Positions 1-12,244 are shown, counted from the stretch's first letter. The stretch is 64,000 nt of DNA from Pristionchus mayeri (GCA_036245805.1 BTRK01000003.1:36783215-36847214), one strand, 5' to 3'. The notes: generated by a model not told the origin, from the sequence alone. Program-made: numbers and translations.

Positions 1-891
1 TATTACCGTATCTTCAATTGCCATCATTTGGGCTCAAAATCGTTCAAAATCTTTTAAAACAACATTACAAATTGTTTCCACTCATGCTATAGCACTTTCA
101 TTGGTCATAAATGGTCACCAGACCTAAAATTTGAAAATCGATATTTTGGTACCGATCAACTTGCGGCAAGGGTCCAAACGCACTGTATGGGTTTAAAATG
201 ATGTAAATACATCCCTCCGCTCAGAAGAAATAGGAGCCTGAAAATGTGAAATTTCGACTGAGGGATCCAAGGAAAGATGTAATACAGTATATCAGGAAGA
301 TATCGAGATAGAGACCTGAACTATGGCTCAAAACGTAGAGAATGTAAAGCTAAACATTTCATCTGTTGAAAGTGAGTCTCTATCTTGTCGTTGAAGCGTT
401 CTACATAGCCTAGAAGTTAGCTGACAACGACGGGAAACGCTCCCTGGTAGCGCTAAATAGAGGGGAGGGAAAGGGAGGTCAGGGAGGGCGAGAGTGCCAG
501 AAGGTTAGAGCACGCGCTCTCGGGGGTATTATCGCAAGTGTCTGGCCAACTTCTAAGCTCTGTAGAACGCTTCAACGACAAGATAGAGACTCACTTTCAC
601 ACACATTTTTCCTTGGATCCCTCAGTCGAAATTTCACATTTTCAGGCTCCCATTTCTTCTGAGCGGTTTCGAGGGATGTATTTACATCATTTTAAGCCCA
701 TAAAGTGCGTTTGGACCCTTGCCGCAAGTTGATCGGTACCAAAATATCGATTTTCAAATTTTAGGTCTGGTGACCATTTATGACCAATGAAAGTGCTATA
801 ATGAAAGTGAGTGGAAACAATTTGTAATGTTGTTTTAAATCATTTTGAATGATTTTGAGCCCAAATGATGGCAATTGAAGATACGGTAATA
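1..891. repeat. Long palindromic (fold-back) repeat, left arm cut by window edge
   Basis: The first bases of the window are the reverse complement of 840-891, and pairing continues inward for most of 890 bases. The centre near 450 is GC-rich. Around it is a conserved module (345-600) that recurs in the fold-backs at 4247 and 6230 and as a half copy at 41285. Small ORFs here are mirrored on the two strands, as expected of a palindrome, and are not genes. No transposase is visible. Confidence 0.85.
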
Positions 892-987
892 CTCTTGTCC
901 GGAACAAATTTTGGGGTCTCCGCACAAAAGTGCGTCCCTTTTTTTTGTTCATACTCCGATTTGGCTAATGTTTGGCGATAAGTTAGA

Positions 988-2888
988 CATGTATCACATG
1001 TATCACGAGTCAGTGAATGAAAAACGGGCCTCTCGGGAACATTTTCCAAAAATATGTCTCCGTTCTCGCCTAAATTTGGGTGGGAGAATACCCAGGAGGG
1101 ATGTTTTCGAAAAATATAGGTGATTGGTCCCAGAGCCGGCTTTTAGGAAATTTCCGGTTTTGCACCTGGCTATGCTGTATTTCAGCTTCCAGACAAGCTA
1201 CGGAGATGGTAAAGAGCTCAAAATGTGCGAAAAATTATTTCCTGCAACTTTTATGTTGAAAACTTTTCATACGAACTCCAACTGAAAATGATATTTCCGC
1301 GAAACCGAATTCGAAATTAGAAAATAATTGTTTTCGCCATCCGGAAAGGGACTTGTAATGGGTTTTTGTTGCATAATATGAGAGAACATGCATTCATATG
1401 TATATGAAAAATATTGATGAAGAAATAAAGTGAGCCTTCAGCTTCGATATTTCGCGACAAACGTGGTCATTTGGTAAATATTCTGAATTCATTGAGTACA
1501 GTGCGCCGTAATTCGCTTTATAATGGCAAATGTGTGTGATTTTAGATGTTTCTAAAGCAGATAATTCAGTTTCTACTGAAAAACCCAGAGTATGACAAAG
1601 TTCTAAAAATTGATTTTCACAACATCAATTTATACCAAGTTTGTGCAATTATAACTTCGCGCATTAACAACTACAGGCCGAATACGAAGGTATGGTTCTT
1701 AGTAGATGCCGAATAGAATTGAAATATAATAAACTTGATAGATTGATGGCGTTGAATCTCGTGTAATTTTCAGTCAAATTTGCGATCTCAGGAGAGTAAA
1801 AACTAATAAAAATACGTTTTCAGCTGAAATTATGTTGTTATTTATCAGATTTGTGTCTCTAAAATCAAGAAATAATCGCCTTACTCAGAAAACATTGTCA
1901 TATAATAATTTGTATGGACATACAAAAATTTTATTTTGTTCGTTTTGAAATTTTCGATATGTTTGCATTCGAATAGAGTTGATGGTTCCTCGGCGTTTCT
2001 GACTAAGGCGATTAATTCTTAATTTTAGAGACACAAACCTGATAAATAACAACATAATTTCAGCTGAAAACGTATTTTTATTAGTTTTTATGCTCCTGAG
2101 ATCGAATTTTTGACTGAAAATTACACGATATTCAAGACCATCAATCTATCAAGTTTATTATAATTCAACTCTATTCGGCATCTACTAAGAATCATACCTT
2201 CGTATTCGGCATGTAGTTGCGCGAACTTATAATTGCACAAACTTGGTATAAATTGATGTTGTGAAAATCAATTTTTTGAACTTTGTCATACTCTGGGTTT
2301 TTCAGTAGAAACTGAATTATTTGCTTTAGAAACATCTAAAATCACGCACATTTGCCATTATAAAGCGAATTACGGCGCACTGTACTCAATAAATTAAAAA
2401 AAATATTTACCAAATGACCACGTTTGTCGCGAAATATCGAAGCTGAAGGCTCACTTTATTTCTTCACCAATATTTTCCTTATACATATGAATGCATGTTC
2501 TCTCATATAATGCAACAAAAACCCATTACAAGTCCCCTTCCGGATGGCGAAAACAATTATTTTCTAATTTCGAATTCGTTTTCGCGGAAATAGCATTTTC
2601 AGTTGGAGTTCACATGAAAAGTTTTCAACATAAAAGTTGCAGGAAATAATTTTCCGCACATTTTGAGCTCTTTACCATCTCCGTAGCTTGTCTGGAGGCT
2701 GAAATACAGCATAGCCAGGTGCAAAACCGGAAATTTCCTAAAAGCCGGCTCTGGGACCAATCACCTATTTTTTTCGAAAACATTCCTCCTGGGTATTCTT
2801 CCACCCAAATTTAGGTGAAAACGGAGACAAATTTTTGGAAAATGTTCCCTCACACTTCCGCTGACTCTTGATACCTGTGGTATATGTA
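988..2888. repeat. 1.9-kb palindromic fold-back element
   Basis: The outer ends pair (CACGAGTCAGTG near 1004 against the complement near 2862), and pairing continues inward to about 1890 and 2000, leaving a loop of about 110 bases. Arms are about 0.9 kb and look more than 90% complementary by eye. The box with GAGCCGGC and TTTCCGGTTTTGC at 1134-1160 and 2725-2750 is shared with the elements at 15270 and 41760, so this is one branch of a repeat family. No ORF of note. Confidence 0.88.
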
Positions 2889-3200
2889 CTACAACTTAAC
2901 ACGCGTCTTCTGAGAGATTGCATGAGCTCGAGGAACTAGGAGCCGAAAGTTTGAGCAATATCCACGAGATATTTATGACAGAGTATATTGAGGACGAGAA
3001 AACTTTTGGCGTTAGCCGTTTTTCCAATAACCGGATTTTAGGCATTTTCCGGTTCCGCACCCGGCTCTGCCGTATCATAGCTCCCAGATGTGCTACAATG
3101 ATGTCGTTGGGCTCAAAATGTCCGGAAAATTATTTCAAACAACATTTATGTTTAGAGGAAGTAGATCCGACTTTGTCTTGGTGGTGAAAAAAGTGAAAAA
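2889..3200. repeat. Half copy of the same repeat family, with a small ORF
   Basis: From about 3040 the GAGCCGGC-family arm reappears in diverged form (CCGGTTCCGCACCCGGCTC, then GGGCTCAAAATGTCCGG). Bases 2906-3030 read through as an acidic, protein-like stretch (H-E-L-E-E-L ... I-E-D-E-K) on the plus strand. That could be a captured exon, but the support is only composition. Confidence 0.5.
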
Positions 3201-4246
3201 GTAGAGGAAAAAGTGCAAAAAGTATTCTACTGGATCCGTAACCCCCTGTTACCCAGTTTTTTATTATAGATTTGAAATCTACGGTATCGATTTAGTGTAT
3301 AAAAAATCTGACCCGATATCCATAGGGGTTGTGTAAGGTTTCAAGAGGCGTCGAAATGCACAAAATCCGAAATTTCGATTTTTTCAGTTTTTTGTTCGTT
3401 CGATACAAGCACATATTTCGGTCTATCGTAACCGTATGTACCTATAATTCGCTAAAGCACCTCCTGTATTACTGTTTAATGCTGTATAGTCGTCAAATTG
3501 GAACATTTTTTAGCTCAGTTTACACTGAATGAATTGTTTCGGATTATTGAGTGATCTGCAGCTTTTATTGAGATAAACTTCTGGATATAGCTCATCTTTT
3601 TTTCGTTCGGTAACATGATGCCCAATATGGCACATAATCAGCACAAATCTGGCAAAAACTCTGATCTTTGAACTAATAGTGGGAAGAAATCACGATGACA
3701 TCGCATGTGCAAAACAATCTTCCGCCCTCGTATTACCAGCCCAGGCACAACGTGAAAGGACATTTGCCGAAAACAAACGAGAGACAGAGACAACTTACTC
3801 GATTTGAAGAGAACTTGTGTCTAGAGTGGCAGTGAGTAATGGAAAATATTTTTCGGTGACGAAAAAATACAACCGATACTGTTAGGACGTCCGTACTCCA
3901 AGAAAGGCCATGCGAGAAAACAAACATAGAATAGAAAAATAGCATGTGAACTCGAGAGAATCAGAACTACCTGATGTGTATAACACGCGTGTTGCGTAAG
4001 AATCGAATAGAATCGGGAGGTCTTGATCACAACTTTTGATCCCTATGTTTTTATACATTTTTCGAAAGCTAATAGGGTCCTCCACAAGATAGCTTCGAGC
4101 TATTTTGCAAAACTATTATTTCTGACCTTATTTAGGTCGTTAAAGTTTGCGTGGCCCAAAAATTGCGTGATTTGGAGGCGCACAGCTCTTCTCAAATTCA
4201 ATTTGATGACAAACTGAATAGAACGATTTGTTCCCAGCATCAATAA
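3201..4246. other. About 1 kb with no recognised gene or repeat
   Basis: Moderately AT-rich sequence. The short ORFs have no recognisable motif, and I found no strong inverted repeat. It may hold regulatory or decayed repeat sequence. Confidence 0.4.
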
Positions 4247-4569
4247 CTCATAGCTAGAAATGTAGGGCGCGATGAGCTAAACATTTCATCTGAAGAAAGT
4301 GAGTCTCTATCTTTTCGCTGAAGCGCGCTACAGGGCCTAGAATTTGGCTAAAACCGACAGGAAACGCATGCGTGCGAGCGCTAAAAAGAGGGGAGGGAGA
4401 GGGAGGTCAGGCGGCGAGAGCGCCAGACGGTTAGAGCGCGCTCTCTCGGGGGATTCTAGTCGATTTCTGACCATTTTCTAGGCTCTGTAGTGCGCTTCAG
4501 CGAAAAGATAGACTCACTTTCTTCAGATGAAATGTATAGCTCATCGTGCACTACATTTCTAGCTATGAG
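4247..4569. repeat. Fold-back module, 323 bp
   Basis: The terminal CTCATAGCTAGAAATGTA pairs with its complement ending at 4569. The arms carry the conserved module (AACATTTCATCTG, GTGAGTCTCTATC, GCTGAAGCG) seen at the centres of the larger palindromes at 1-891 and 5694-7020. Here it stands almost alone, which suggests it is a separate element able to sit at the centre of other repeats. Confidence 0.8.
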
Positions 4570-5420
4570 TCGGGGCGCTAGCACTATGTTAACCTAAAGT
4601 ACAGTTTTGCACTTTCCCTTGGTTCCCTCGGATAAAATTTCGTATTTATAGGTGCGCCCTTTATATGAATAGCTTAGAAGAACATTCCAACATTATTTGA
4701 AAGTGATTTAGCACATATGGGCCCAACTCTCAAGTCGAGAAGGGTCTGAAAATCGACTTTCAATTATCTGGTCTTGTCGTAACTTTGACCCAATGGGAGT
4801 ACTGTATTGAGGTCGGAAACAATTCTAAATGTTGTTTTGGATGATTATGGACCAATTTGAGGCCAATAGCTGCCAGTTTGAGGCAATGGGGTGTTTCGGC
4901 TTGTGACCCATTCTGACGTCGCCGGACAAAAAGTCACGCCCTTTTTTTTGCCCCCTTCAATTTGGCTAATTTTTGGCGTGAAGTTAGTCACATATAGGGT
5001 CTATCAATCGCGCATAGTTATTCAGCGCAGTTTTTCCGATTTCCAGAATTCGGTCATTTTTGGTGGACCCGACCACCCCGCGCTGGGGCGTGCACGGGGA
5101 ATGACATGCTCAACATAAAAGTTGTAGAGAATGTTTTCAGCGTTCTTTCTGTGCAAAGAACGAGTCTCTAACTTCATTGCAAACGGAATTATGAGTATTT
5201 AAGTGGGCTCGATTTGACCTCTGAAAAGTGAATGTCCCACGTTTGGCCTTCTAAATCTCGAAGATGACGACATTTATCAAAATTCTGACGACGCAGTTTG
5301 AAAGAGCATCATTTGAAATGCCTTACCCCAAGTTTATATCTGGATAGGATGATTTTGTGTTTTACCGCCGCGAACCCCCTCAAATGGGTGATTTTCTCGC
5401 GATTCCTCTCATATAATCGA
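4570..5420. repeat. Dispersed repeat, non-palindromic segment
   Basis: Diverged copy of sequence also found at 600-990, 32880-33139, 41395-41610 and 42886-43450. The clearest shared stretch is 5230-5420 against 43260-43450 (CAAAATTCTGACGACGCAG, then CCTCAAATGG). It looks like the flank of a very large repeat whose centre is the module at 4247-4569. No coding sequence recognised. Confidence 0.65.
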
Positions 5421-5596
5421 TTGGGCACGGTACCAGAACTTTTTGAAAATGAAGTTAATTTGTGATAATCGTGGGTTAGGGTAGTGGTATACGGTATCTG
5501 GAGGTACTGTACTATCGATTGGGTACGGTACCTAGTCCTGACCTACCATTGTTCTATCAATTCATTTTTGACCATGACCCCCCTATACGTCCCTCT

Positions 5597-5628
5597 GGAG
5601 AGCGCCCCTCAAAACAGGGGCGCTCTCC
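5597..5628. repeat. Small perfect hairpin
   Basis: GGAGAGCGCCCCT and its exact complement are separated by a 6-base loop (CAAAAC). The hairpin is GC-rich in an AT-richer region. Function unknown; no T-run follows it. Confidence 0.7.
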
Positions 5629-5693
5629 ACACCCATAAATAGGGGGTTCATGATCTGAAAACACCTCGCCGCCAGTGTTGGGCAACTATGGTG

Positions 5694-7020
5694 TTAACAG
5701 ACCGTCCACGAGAAAACGTAACAAATAGAAGGGGTCCACGGATGGTGAAAAATATAATCTTCCAGTAATTTTTTCCTGAAGTAAGGGTCCAAAGTTAGGA
5801 ACACAGGCACCAATAGCTAAGGTTCTAGGTCGGTTTTGAAAAAGATACAGTAACCCAGAATTTTTGTAGTCGAAAATTTCGATATCTCAGAAATTCACGA
5901 GATATAGATTTTCTAGCGTATTTTCACTTGTAGAAAACGAATTTCAACATTAGACTTCACGATATGTCGATCTAAAAAAGTTAGATCCAAAAAAACGATT
6001 TTTTCGGTCGAAAACAGCAGAAATCTGCTCATAACAAATTTGGATGCCCCCGGTGGGCATGTTTGCTTTCCATTTTCGGATTCTACATGCAAACATGGAT
6101 ATTACATAAATTTTTCAGATTTAAAAAAGGGGGGTTTTTGGGAATTCGCATCCAAGGATAGGACTTCATATTGGGAGGGATACTGTAGTTCAGGTCACAA
6201 TAGGCACAGTGGTCTGATTCAAGGCTAGAAATATAGAGCATGATCAGTTGAACATTTCATTTGTTGAAAGTTAACTTCTATCTTTTCGTTGAAGCGAGCT
6301 ATAGATCCTAGAAGTTGGCATACACGATGCTGGATCCGCGCGAGAGAGCGCTAAATAGGGGGTGGGGGGAAGAGGTCAGCCGGCGAGAGCGTCAGACAAT
6401 TAGAGCGCGCGCTCTCTAGCCCGTTTATGCCAACTTCTATGCTCTGTAGCTCGCTTCAACGAAACGATAAAAGCTCACTTTCAACAGATGAAATGTTCAG
6501 CTGATCATGCTCTACATTTCTAGCCTTAAATCAGGTCACTATGCCTATTGTGACCTGAACTACAGTATCCCTCCCAACATGAAGTCCTATCTTTGGATGC
6601 GAATTCCTAAAAACCCCCCTTTTTTAAAAATTTGAAAAATTTATGTAATATACATGTTTGAGGAAACACGCCCACCGGGGGCATCCAAATTTGTTATGAG
6701 CAGATTTCTGCTGTTTTCGACCGAAAAAATCAGTTTTTTGGATATAACTTTTTTAGGTCGACATATCGTGAACTCTAATGTTGAAATTCGTTTTCTACAA
6801 GTGAAAATACGCTAGAAAATCTATATCTCGGGAATTTCTGAGATATCGAAATTTTCGACGTCAAAAATTTTGGGTTACTGTATCTTTTTCAAAACCGACC
6901 TAGAACCTTAGCTATTGGTGCCTGTGTTCCTAACTTTGGACCCTCACTTCTGGAAAAAAATTACTGGAATATTCTATTTTCACCATGAGCTCCTCCATTG
7001 TCTCGTGGATTGTCTGTTAA
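5694..7020. repeat. 1.33-kb palindromic fold-back element
   Basis: TTAACAGACCGTCCACGAGA at the left end pairs imperfectly with the complement ending at 7020, and the arms of about 0.6 kb match throughout. The centre (6230-6530) is another copy of the conserved fold-back module. The terminal CCACGAGAAAACGTA box is shared with the elements at 15660 and 30962. No coding sequence. Confidence 0.85.
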
Positions 7021-7479
7021 TATCTGATGTAACGTAAAGTGACAATGCAGGAAGAAAAATCGGATGCTTCAAGGACCGAAAAATCAATAACAATGGGAAG
7101 AAGAAAATTATTGTGAAAGGAATGAAAGCACTGTAATTCAAATGAAAAAATAGCATTGTATCAATATATCAATGTTTGCATATCAAGTAATAAACACAAT
7201 TTTGACTCAATTATATTTCCGTCAATTATATTTCCTCTTCAATCAATCCTTACCGTCCGGTGCCAATACATACCTATCCCCGCAATCATATCATGTATAT
7301 TAATAATTGTGTACAAGACATGAAAGCTCTTCTACGTATGCTTCTGCTGGTCGATACAATTGATGGAGGAAGAGACGGAACTGGAAAAGCCAACGCTGAT
7401 TTAGTAAAATCCATTAAATTTATTACAATTTTATAAAACAAAATAGAGTATGGCTGCGACGGCCGCATGTCACACCGTT

Positions 7480-7627
7480 CTGTCTCTGTAATCTGTCTCG
7501 ATTCGGCGCGGTGGAGAAGAATGAACCAAATAACCGAAGCTGCACGGCCTTCCACTACTCCGAATCCTAAAATTACAAAGAAGCATCGCTCAACATCCCC
7601 GACTGCACCGTACAATCCTATTGGCAA
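7480..7627 (-). pseudogene. Possible exon of a multipass membrane protein (chemoreceptor-like)
   Basis: An open minus-strand stretch encodes about 50 residues: P-I-G-L-Y-G, then a hydrophobic run, then F-I-L-L-H-R-A-E-S-R-Q. The spacing of P-(L/I)-G-L before a membrane helix ending in basic and polar residues resembles the second to third helix region of nematode Srh/Str-type chemoreceptors, but this is a weak resemblance. No other exons of such a gene could be joined with confidence. It may be a remnant. Confidence 0.25.
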
Positions 7628-8083
7628 GACACATAATATGTTCCAATTCCATTCCTTCCATTTCCCTCGCGCGGTGATGTGGAATGGAATTCCAAAAGTT
7701 TTGGAACTTCATTTGAATAAATTATGAACATTCAACCTCTTTTCGCCGTTTAATTTCGATATTCCCCCTGTATAGAATTCCAATAACAGTTTGGAATTAC
7801 ATTTCGATCGGAATTCTAATTATTGACCGATAGTATGCAGGCTCGGAAATGGAAGTGAGTTCACGATTTTAGAATTCCAATAGCCTAATTTTTCCATCAA
7901 GGGAACTCTACTTGTTGTCTTTCTATTGTACCGATCTTTTTCTCATCTGACTCTGATATCAAAATGTGCTGAATATATTATGTATGGTAAACTTGAACGA
8001 ACGATACATGCATATCAATAAATGTATTTACGAAAGAAACGTTTTATCCAATTCAGAGATTCATCAATGGGGCGTGGGCGAGA

Positions 8084-8296
8084 ATTGATCGCACTATTTT
8101 TAGGGACCCCTCTATTTTCGAATGTGCTGCAAATTGTTATGGCACTTGTGAACGAAAATAGTGCGGTCCCGGAAAAAGTTGAGGACCGCACAATTTTAAA
8201 ACCTTAAAAATAGCGGGGTCCCAGAAAGAACTTGGGTTCTCTGACTCAAAAAAGAGTGCGGTCCCAGAAAAAATATTGGGACCGCACTATTTTGGC
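8084..8296. repeat. Cluster of short inverted repeats around GTGCGGTCCC
   Basis: The word GTGCGGTCCC or its complement GGGACCGCAC, with near variants, occurs about six times in 210 bases (near 8100, 8160, 8183, 8210, 8260 and 8278). Most copies are flanked by A/T runs, and they can pair into several alternative hairpins. It overlaps the 3' part of the first array unit. Confidence 0.7.
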
Positions 8297-8660
8297 CGGG
8301 TCCGCATAACCGAACAGAGCCGTTGATAAGATATAAAAAGATCCAATTAGAACGGGAAATATGAAGAGGATAGGGGAGATAGTAGTGCTGTAATTATCTG
8401 GAATCAGCACATCATAACTAGAGGGAACATAAATGAAACATAAATGAGGGCAACATGATGGAGAGGAAAAAATAGGCATTGAATGGTGAAAGGAGGGTGA
8501 ATGAGCCTATTTAGAGCAGGCCTATTTAGAGCCTGATCGGAAGGACCCTTCCGTCATGATGAGAGACGTCGGCCTTCCAGTCTCTTTACAAAATCGGTTA
8601 CAGAGGAAAACAAATCGAGGTCAGCCACTGGGTATGCTTCACTTACTACGCAGCTTTGTC
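8246..8660 (-). other. Array unit 1 (diverged repeat unit with exon-like boxes)
   Basis: On the minus strand, box B (8520-8645) gives I-P-S-G followed by a stop where other units have Cys, then C-K-E-T-G-R. Box A follows a TTCCAG acceptor near 8403 and reads D-N-Y-S-T-T-I-S, then a hydrophobic stretch to about 8246. It is parallel to units at 12.3 and 14.4 kb. The stop in box B suggests a decayed copy. Family unknown. Confidence 0.35.
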
Positions 8661-9144
8661 GCTTCTCGCACCGTCCCTTGAATTACACAAATAAATATAA
8701 GGATACACACTATTATGTAACTTAATCCCCATAAATAATTTCATAAGTCAGAGAATCGAGTAAAAAATATTCTAAAAGTTGCGTGCTTTTCTCGCGTGCT
8801 CGCAATGGAATACACTTGTATTTTTTTCAAGTCGGCATGTGTCCTACTCATGTAGTGTGCTATCCCGGCCGTCAGACAGAGTGCTAGTGTATGTGAAACG
8901 AGGAGTGCACTTGCCTGTTGGTCATCAATAGTAATGTCAACGATAGCAATAGAGTTGATCAACAGAACATGATTGATTGTTCATTGATTGATATACCTTC
9001 ATAGGAGTTTCGAGCGTCAGTCTCAGCAATGACATGTAACGAATACATTTGAATTGGTGAAAATTTATTGGAGACATCAGTTATGCAATCAAAATGGAGG
9101 TAGGGAGATTAAAGGCTACGTTAATACAATTGAGATCGATCATA

Positions 9145-10265
9145 GTTCCGCACTTTCGCTTTGTGGTTTCATCTTTTGATCTTGTAAATCGGTGAATTGA
9201 ACACTGAAATTATACACATCATCATAATGAATAGTCAATTATCAAAATTGAAAAATTAGTAATTCATTTAACACGTTTCATCAATATTAATAACTTACAT
9301 GCTTAAGGGTAGGGCTGGCTGAGAGCACTGAGAAAATTGTGGGCATCTCCAGAAGCACGATAGCATCGCATCTGAGGATATAATTCTTCAAAAGACTGTT
9401 ATACTTCTCGGATATTAAGGCCTCCAATTTTCCCCTAACATTTCTGATTCCCTCATCCTCTCAACTGAGTTGTGTGGCTGAAAATTGGGGAGAAATTCTT
9501 TGCAATGCCTTGGCCAAATATTGTCAAAATATATATTTAAGAAAAAAAATATTTTTCACCTGGTGAGCTGTCGTACTCAAATCGCTCTGCGATCCCTCCA
9601 TTCTCCATTGTTCGACATCCTCAACGCTGAGAAGAATTTCTTGCTCTGATTTTTTCTAAATTAACAATTCCTCCCCTCTCACTCATAGCACTAGACTCAC
9701 CGCAGCAATCGCTCCCTCCACAAGGTTGACTATGAATAGTTTTTCATCGCTCCAGGAGGACGACGTCGTCTTAGCTACTAAAAATAAGAGAGTGTTCCGG
9801 TAATTCACTCTATCTAACCTTGTCGACGTGCGTAGCTGAGAATGGAGTCGTGAAACTCCCCTTCCTTATCGAATATGCCTACACTCGACTCGTAGTAGAG
9901 AATCGAGCTGGAGGAAACTATAAAGATACCCCCATAGCGGGCATCTTCACAGTTTCCCCCGTCGGGCCTTCAACGAATCGGGGAGGAGGGGGTCCGGGTC
10001 GCTGCTTGAGCACACGAATCCGATCGGGAGTCATTCTCGCAATGGCCTGTCCCACGTAAAGGGCGTGAATAGTTTTCATCTCGGTCTTCTTGTCCTTCTC
10101 GAACTCGTCGAAATAATTGTCGAAAAGAAGAGTATTATTTCACTGCGCAAACATTATACCACGAACGCACCTCGTTTCAGAGAGTGATAGTTTGATGGCT
10201 TCATCGGTGCACACTTTAGGAACCAATGCGTAGATCCAGCGACCCAATTACGCAAGGTTGCATTC
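9145..10265 (-). pseudogene. Degraded multi-exon gene, unidentified product
   Basis: Several exon-like blocks run in order on the minus strand: about 10265-10171 (W-I-Y-A-L-V-P-K, then D-E-A-I-K-L), 10137-9925 (N-Y-F-D-E-F-E-K-D-K-K, later K-Q-R-P-G-P-P-P-P-R-F), 9777-9701 (S-W-S-D-E-K-L-F-I-V-N-L-V-E-G), 9655-9560 (S-E-Q-E-I-L-L-S-V-E-D-V), 9425-9299 (L-E-A-L-I-S-E-K-Y) and 9203-9145. Several have good GT and AG borders. The first block contains an in-frame TAA after L-F-K-E-C-N-L-A, and the phase between the first two blocks does not agree, so the gene is probably dead. W-I-Y-A-L faintly recalls Gemin2, but the rest does not support that, so I leave it unnamed. Confidence 0.4.
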
Positions 10266-10389
10266 CTTGAAGAGTGAGTGAAAATGCCAGGGAACTAGAT
10301 TAAGAAAAGCGGCATCGTTTTAATTGAAAAAAATACGAAATATGAAAAAAAAGTAATTCCAAATCACTTGTGACAGGACTAAGCTCACG

Positions 10390-10620
10390 TTTTATTTGTA
10401 TTGCAGGCATTATTCTGCGATGAATCAGCTACTCAAGTGTAGAGCGGTATGCAATTATTACGATATACATAGAAAGAACAATAGGTATCGAGAAGTTGGA
10501 GAAGGAAGAGAGTAATGATGAGATTGAATGAAACAGAGCCCATTTATAGTGTCGGGTAGGAACTCCGCCCTTCCAGTCTGGTCGAGGTCAGCCACTGGGT
10601 ATGCCTTTTATAGGAATAGG
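10390..10620 (-). other. Array unit 2 (remnant)
   Basis: Box B (10560-10605) reads AG then G-I-P-S-G and a stop, matching the unit 3 box B in DNA. Box A near 10410-10450 is recognisable only on the plus strand by GATGAATCAGCTACTCAAG, shared with unit 7. No intact reading frame. Confidence 0.35.
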
Positions 10621-10948
10621 TTCCATGATGTTCCATGCAGATCTATCGATGAGTAATGGAGGAAGGCCAAGGAACGCAGAGAAGCGAAACAGGATAGGAG
10701 AAGGGGATTCAACCATGAGAGAGATAGTAGAGACGAGATCGATTCCAGTCCAAATCACACAAGAAAATTAGAGAATGATGTCGCAAATTGAGTTTAATCG
10801 ATTGATTAGAGCAATATCATATGAAAAATACGGAACACTACTTGAGAGAGACACGATTGATACGAGTGACCCAGAGAACGTTGAAAAGAAAGAGAGATGA
10901 GATTCAAGAGAGCACTGGAAGAACGAGTAGAGAAAAAGGATTGAGGGA

Positions 10949-11276
10949 CACAGCGTTCTGACCCCCATTGTTCTCTCCAGATAAGAGTAGACAAAAGGAT
11001 TAATATTTTGAATTTTCCCGCGAAAACCCAAACTGCAAATAGGCTGTTTGAGAGCTCTTCGATATTTGAGAATCCTCTGAAACATAAAACAATGCCCCCA
11101 ATTTGATCACTGAGGACTTTTGCGTTTCATAGTTGGAGAGAAACACCAATCAGCCTGGTCAGTTCCGTTCACCGAGAGGGCGATTTACGGAGGGAGATTG
11201 TATGTTTCAGAAGGATTTCAAGTATACTGATTGCAGTTCGACTCAGCTCCCTTTTCTGTCGAGTCAGAATGCTGTG
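10949..11276 (-). mobile_element. MITE with CACAGC termini, copy 1
   Basis: The ends CACAGCGTTCTGAC and GTCAGAATGCTGTG are inverted repeats. The interior is nearly the reverse complement of 36621-36952, including GGCGATTTACGGAGGGA against its partner there. There is no transposase. The short ORFs in it are strand-mirrored between the two copies and are not taken as genes. Confidence 0.7.
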
Positions 11277-11558
11277 GGGACCAATGACTGTTTCCATAGT
11301 GAGACACGAATAAATGCCAATAGATTATCAAAATATTTATTAGATATAATGAATTTGAATTAAATATCAATACGGAAATGAAATAAGAAAAGTCGGATGT
11401 CTGAGAAATTAGCTGGGTAATATGAGTCAGGGAGAAAACAACAAACAATTGTTTTGAAGTAATACATTAGGTGACTCTGATGTAACACTTATTTAAGAAG
11501 CTTGACACGCATAATTACGTTTTGCGCATAAGATATCAGCTCTCTCATCACATGCTGA

Positions 11559-11727
11559 TTATTGATCAGCAAATTGGGCAGTTGACGTTTCGACAGGCAG
11601 GCCATTCAGACAAACACCAGCCAGCAGATTACGTCCGTTGTTAAGCGTGATAACCATGCCCTTTTTCTGGCAGATTGAGATTGGCGTTGACGGACAGCCG
11701 GAGACTGCACACTGTCTGTCGGACAAT
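11559..11727 (-). CDS. Cys-rich terminal exon, unidentified
   Basis: After a TTTCAG acceptor at 11728 there are 55 codons ending in TAA. The peptide has C-A-V-S-G-C-P, then I-C-Q-K-K-G, a second stretch with N-N-G-R-N and a last Cys in A-G-V-C-L-N-G. The G-C-P ... C-x-K-x-G spacing resembles box B of the array units at 12.5 and 14.7 kb, so it may be a terminal exon of the same unknown family. Homology is inferred from a few residues only. Confidence 0.35.
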
Positions 11728-12244
11728 CTGAAAGAAATACGAAAATATACAGTTTTGGATAAATACGTAATGAAAAGTCTTACCACCATTGACAATTACT
11801 GAAATTTTGAGTTTAATAAGGTATGGGGTGGTTAATGCTAAAGCAATTGATAAATTCGTGTTTGGCAAAAATCAGTATAAGTATGCACATATTGTAAGCG
11901 GATGAAAAATAAGATGTGTTCTCACTAGTTATAATATTTTGATTATGATTATCAAGTTATCCAACCTTCGTGAGTCCTTTCATGACATCCCATCGGTAAT
12001 AAAACCTTTCCGTCGTTCTTGTAAATTCGCTTTCTCGGGTTGTAATCGACTGTAAATTTGCTCTACAATAAATCTAAAATTGTATCTGGGAGGCGAGGGG
12101 CATCTTTCCCATTAAATTCAATATAAGGCACTGAATAGGCAGTTCAAAACAAAATATATTAAAAAGTCGTGTAACAATAAATATTAAGTAAATGTACCCG
12201 CAATGGACTCCATTATGTTTGTATTGCATGTTGAATCCAAATAT

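Noticed and set aside
9299..10265. Naming the 9-10 kb remnant as Gemin2
   Set aside because: Only W-I-Y-A-L recalls that family; the following blocks do not match what I know of it.
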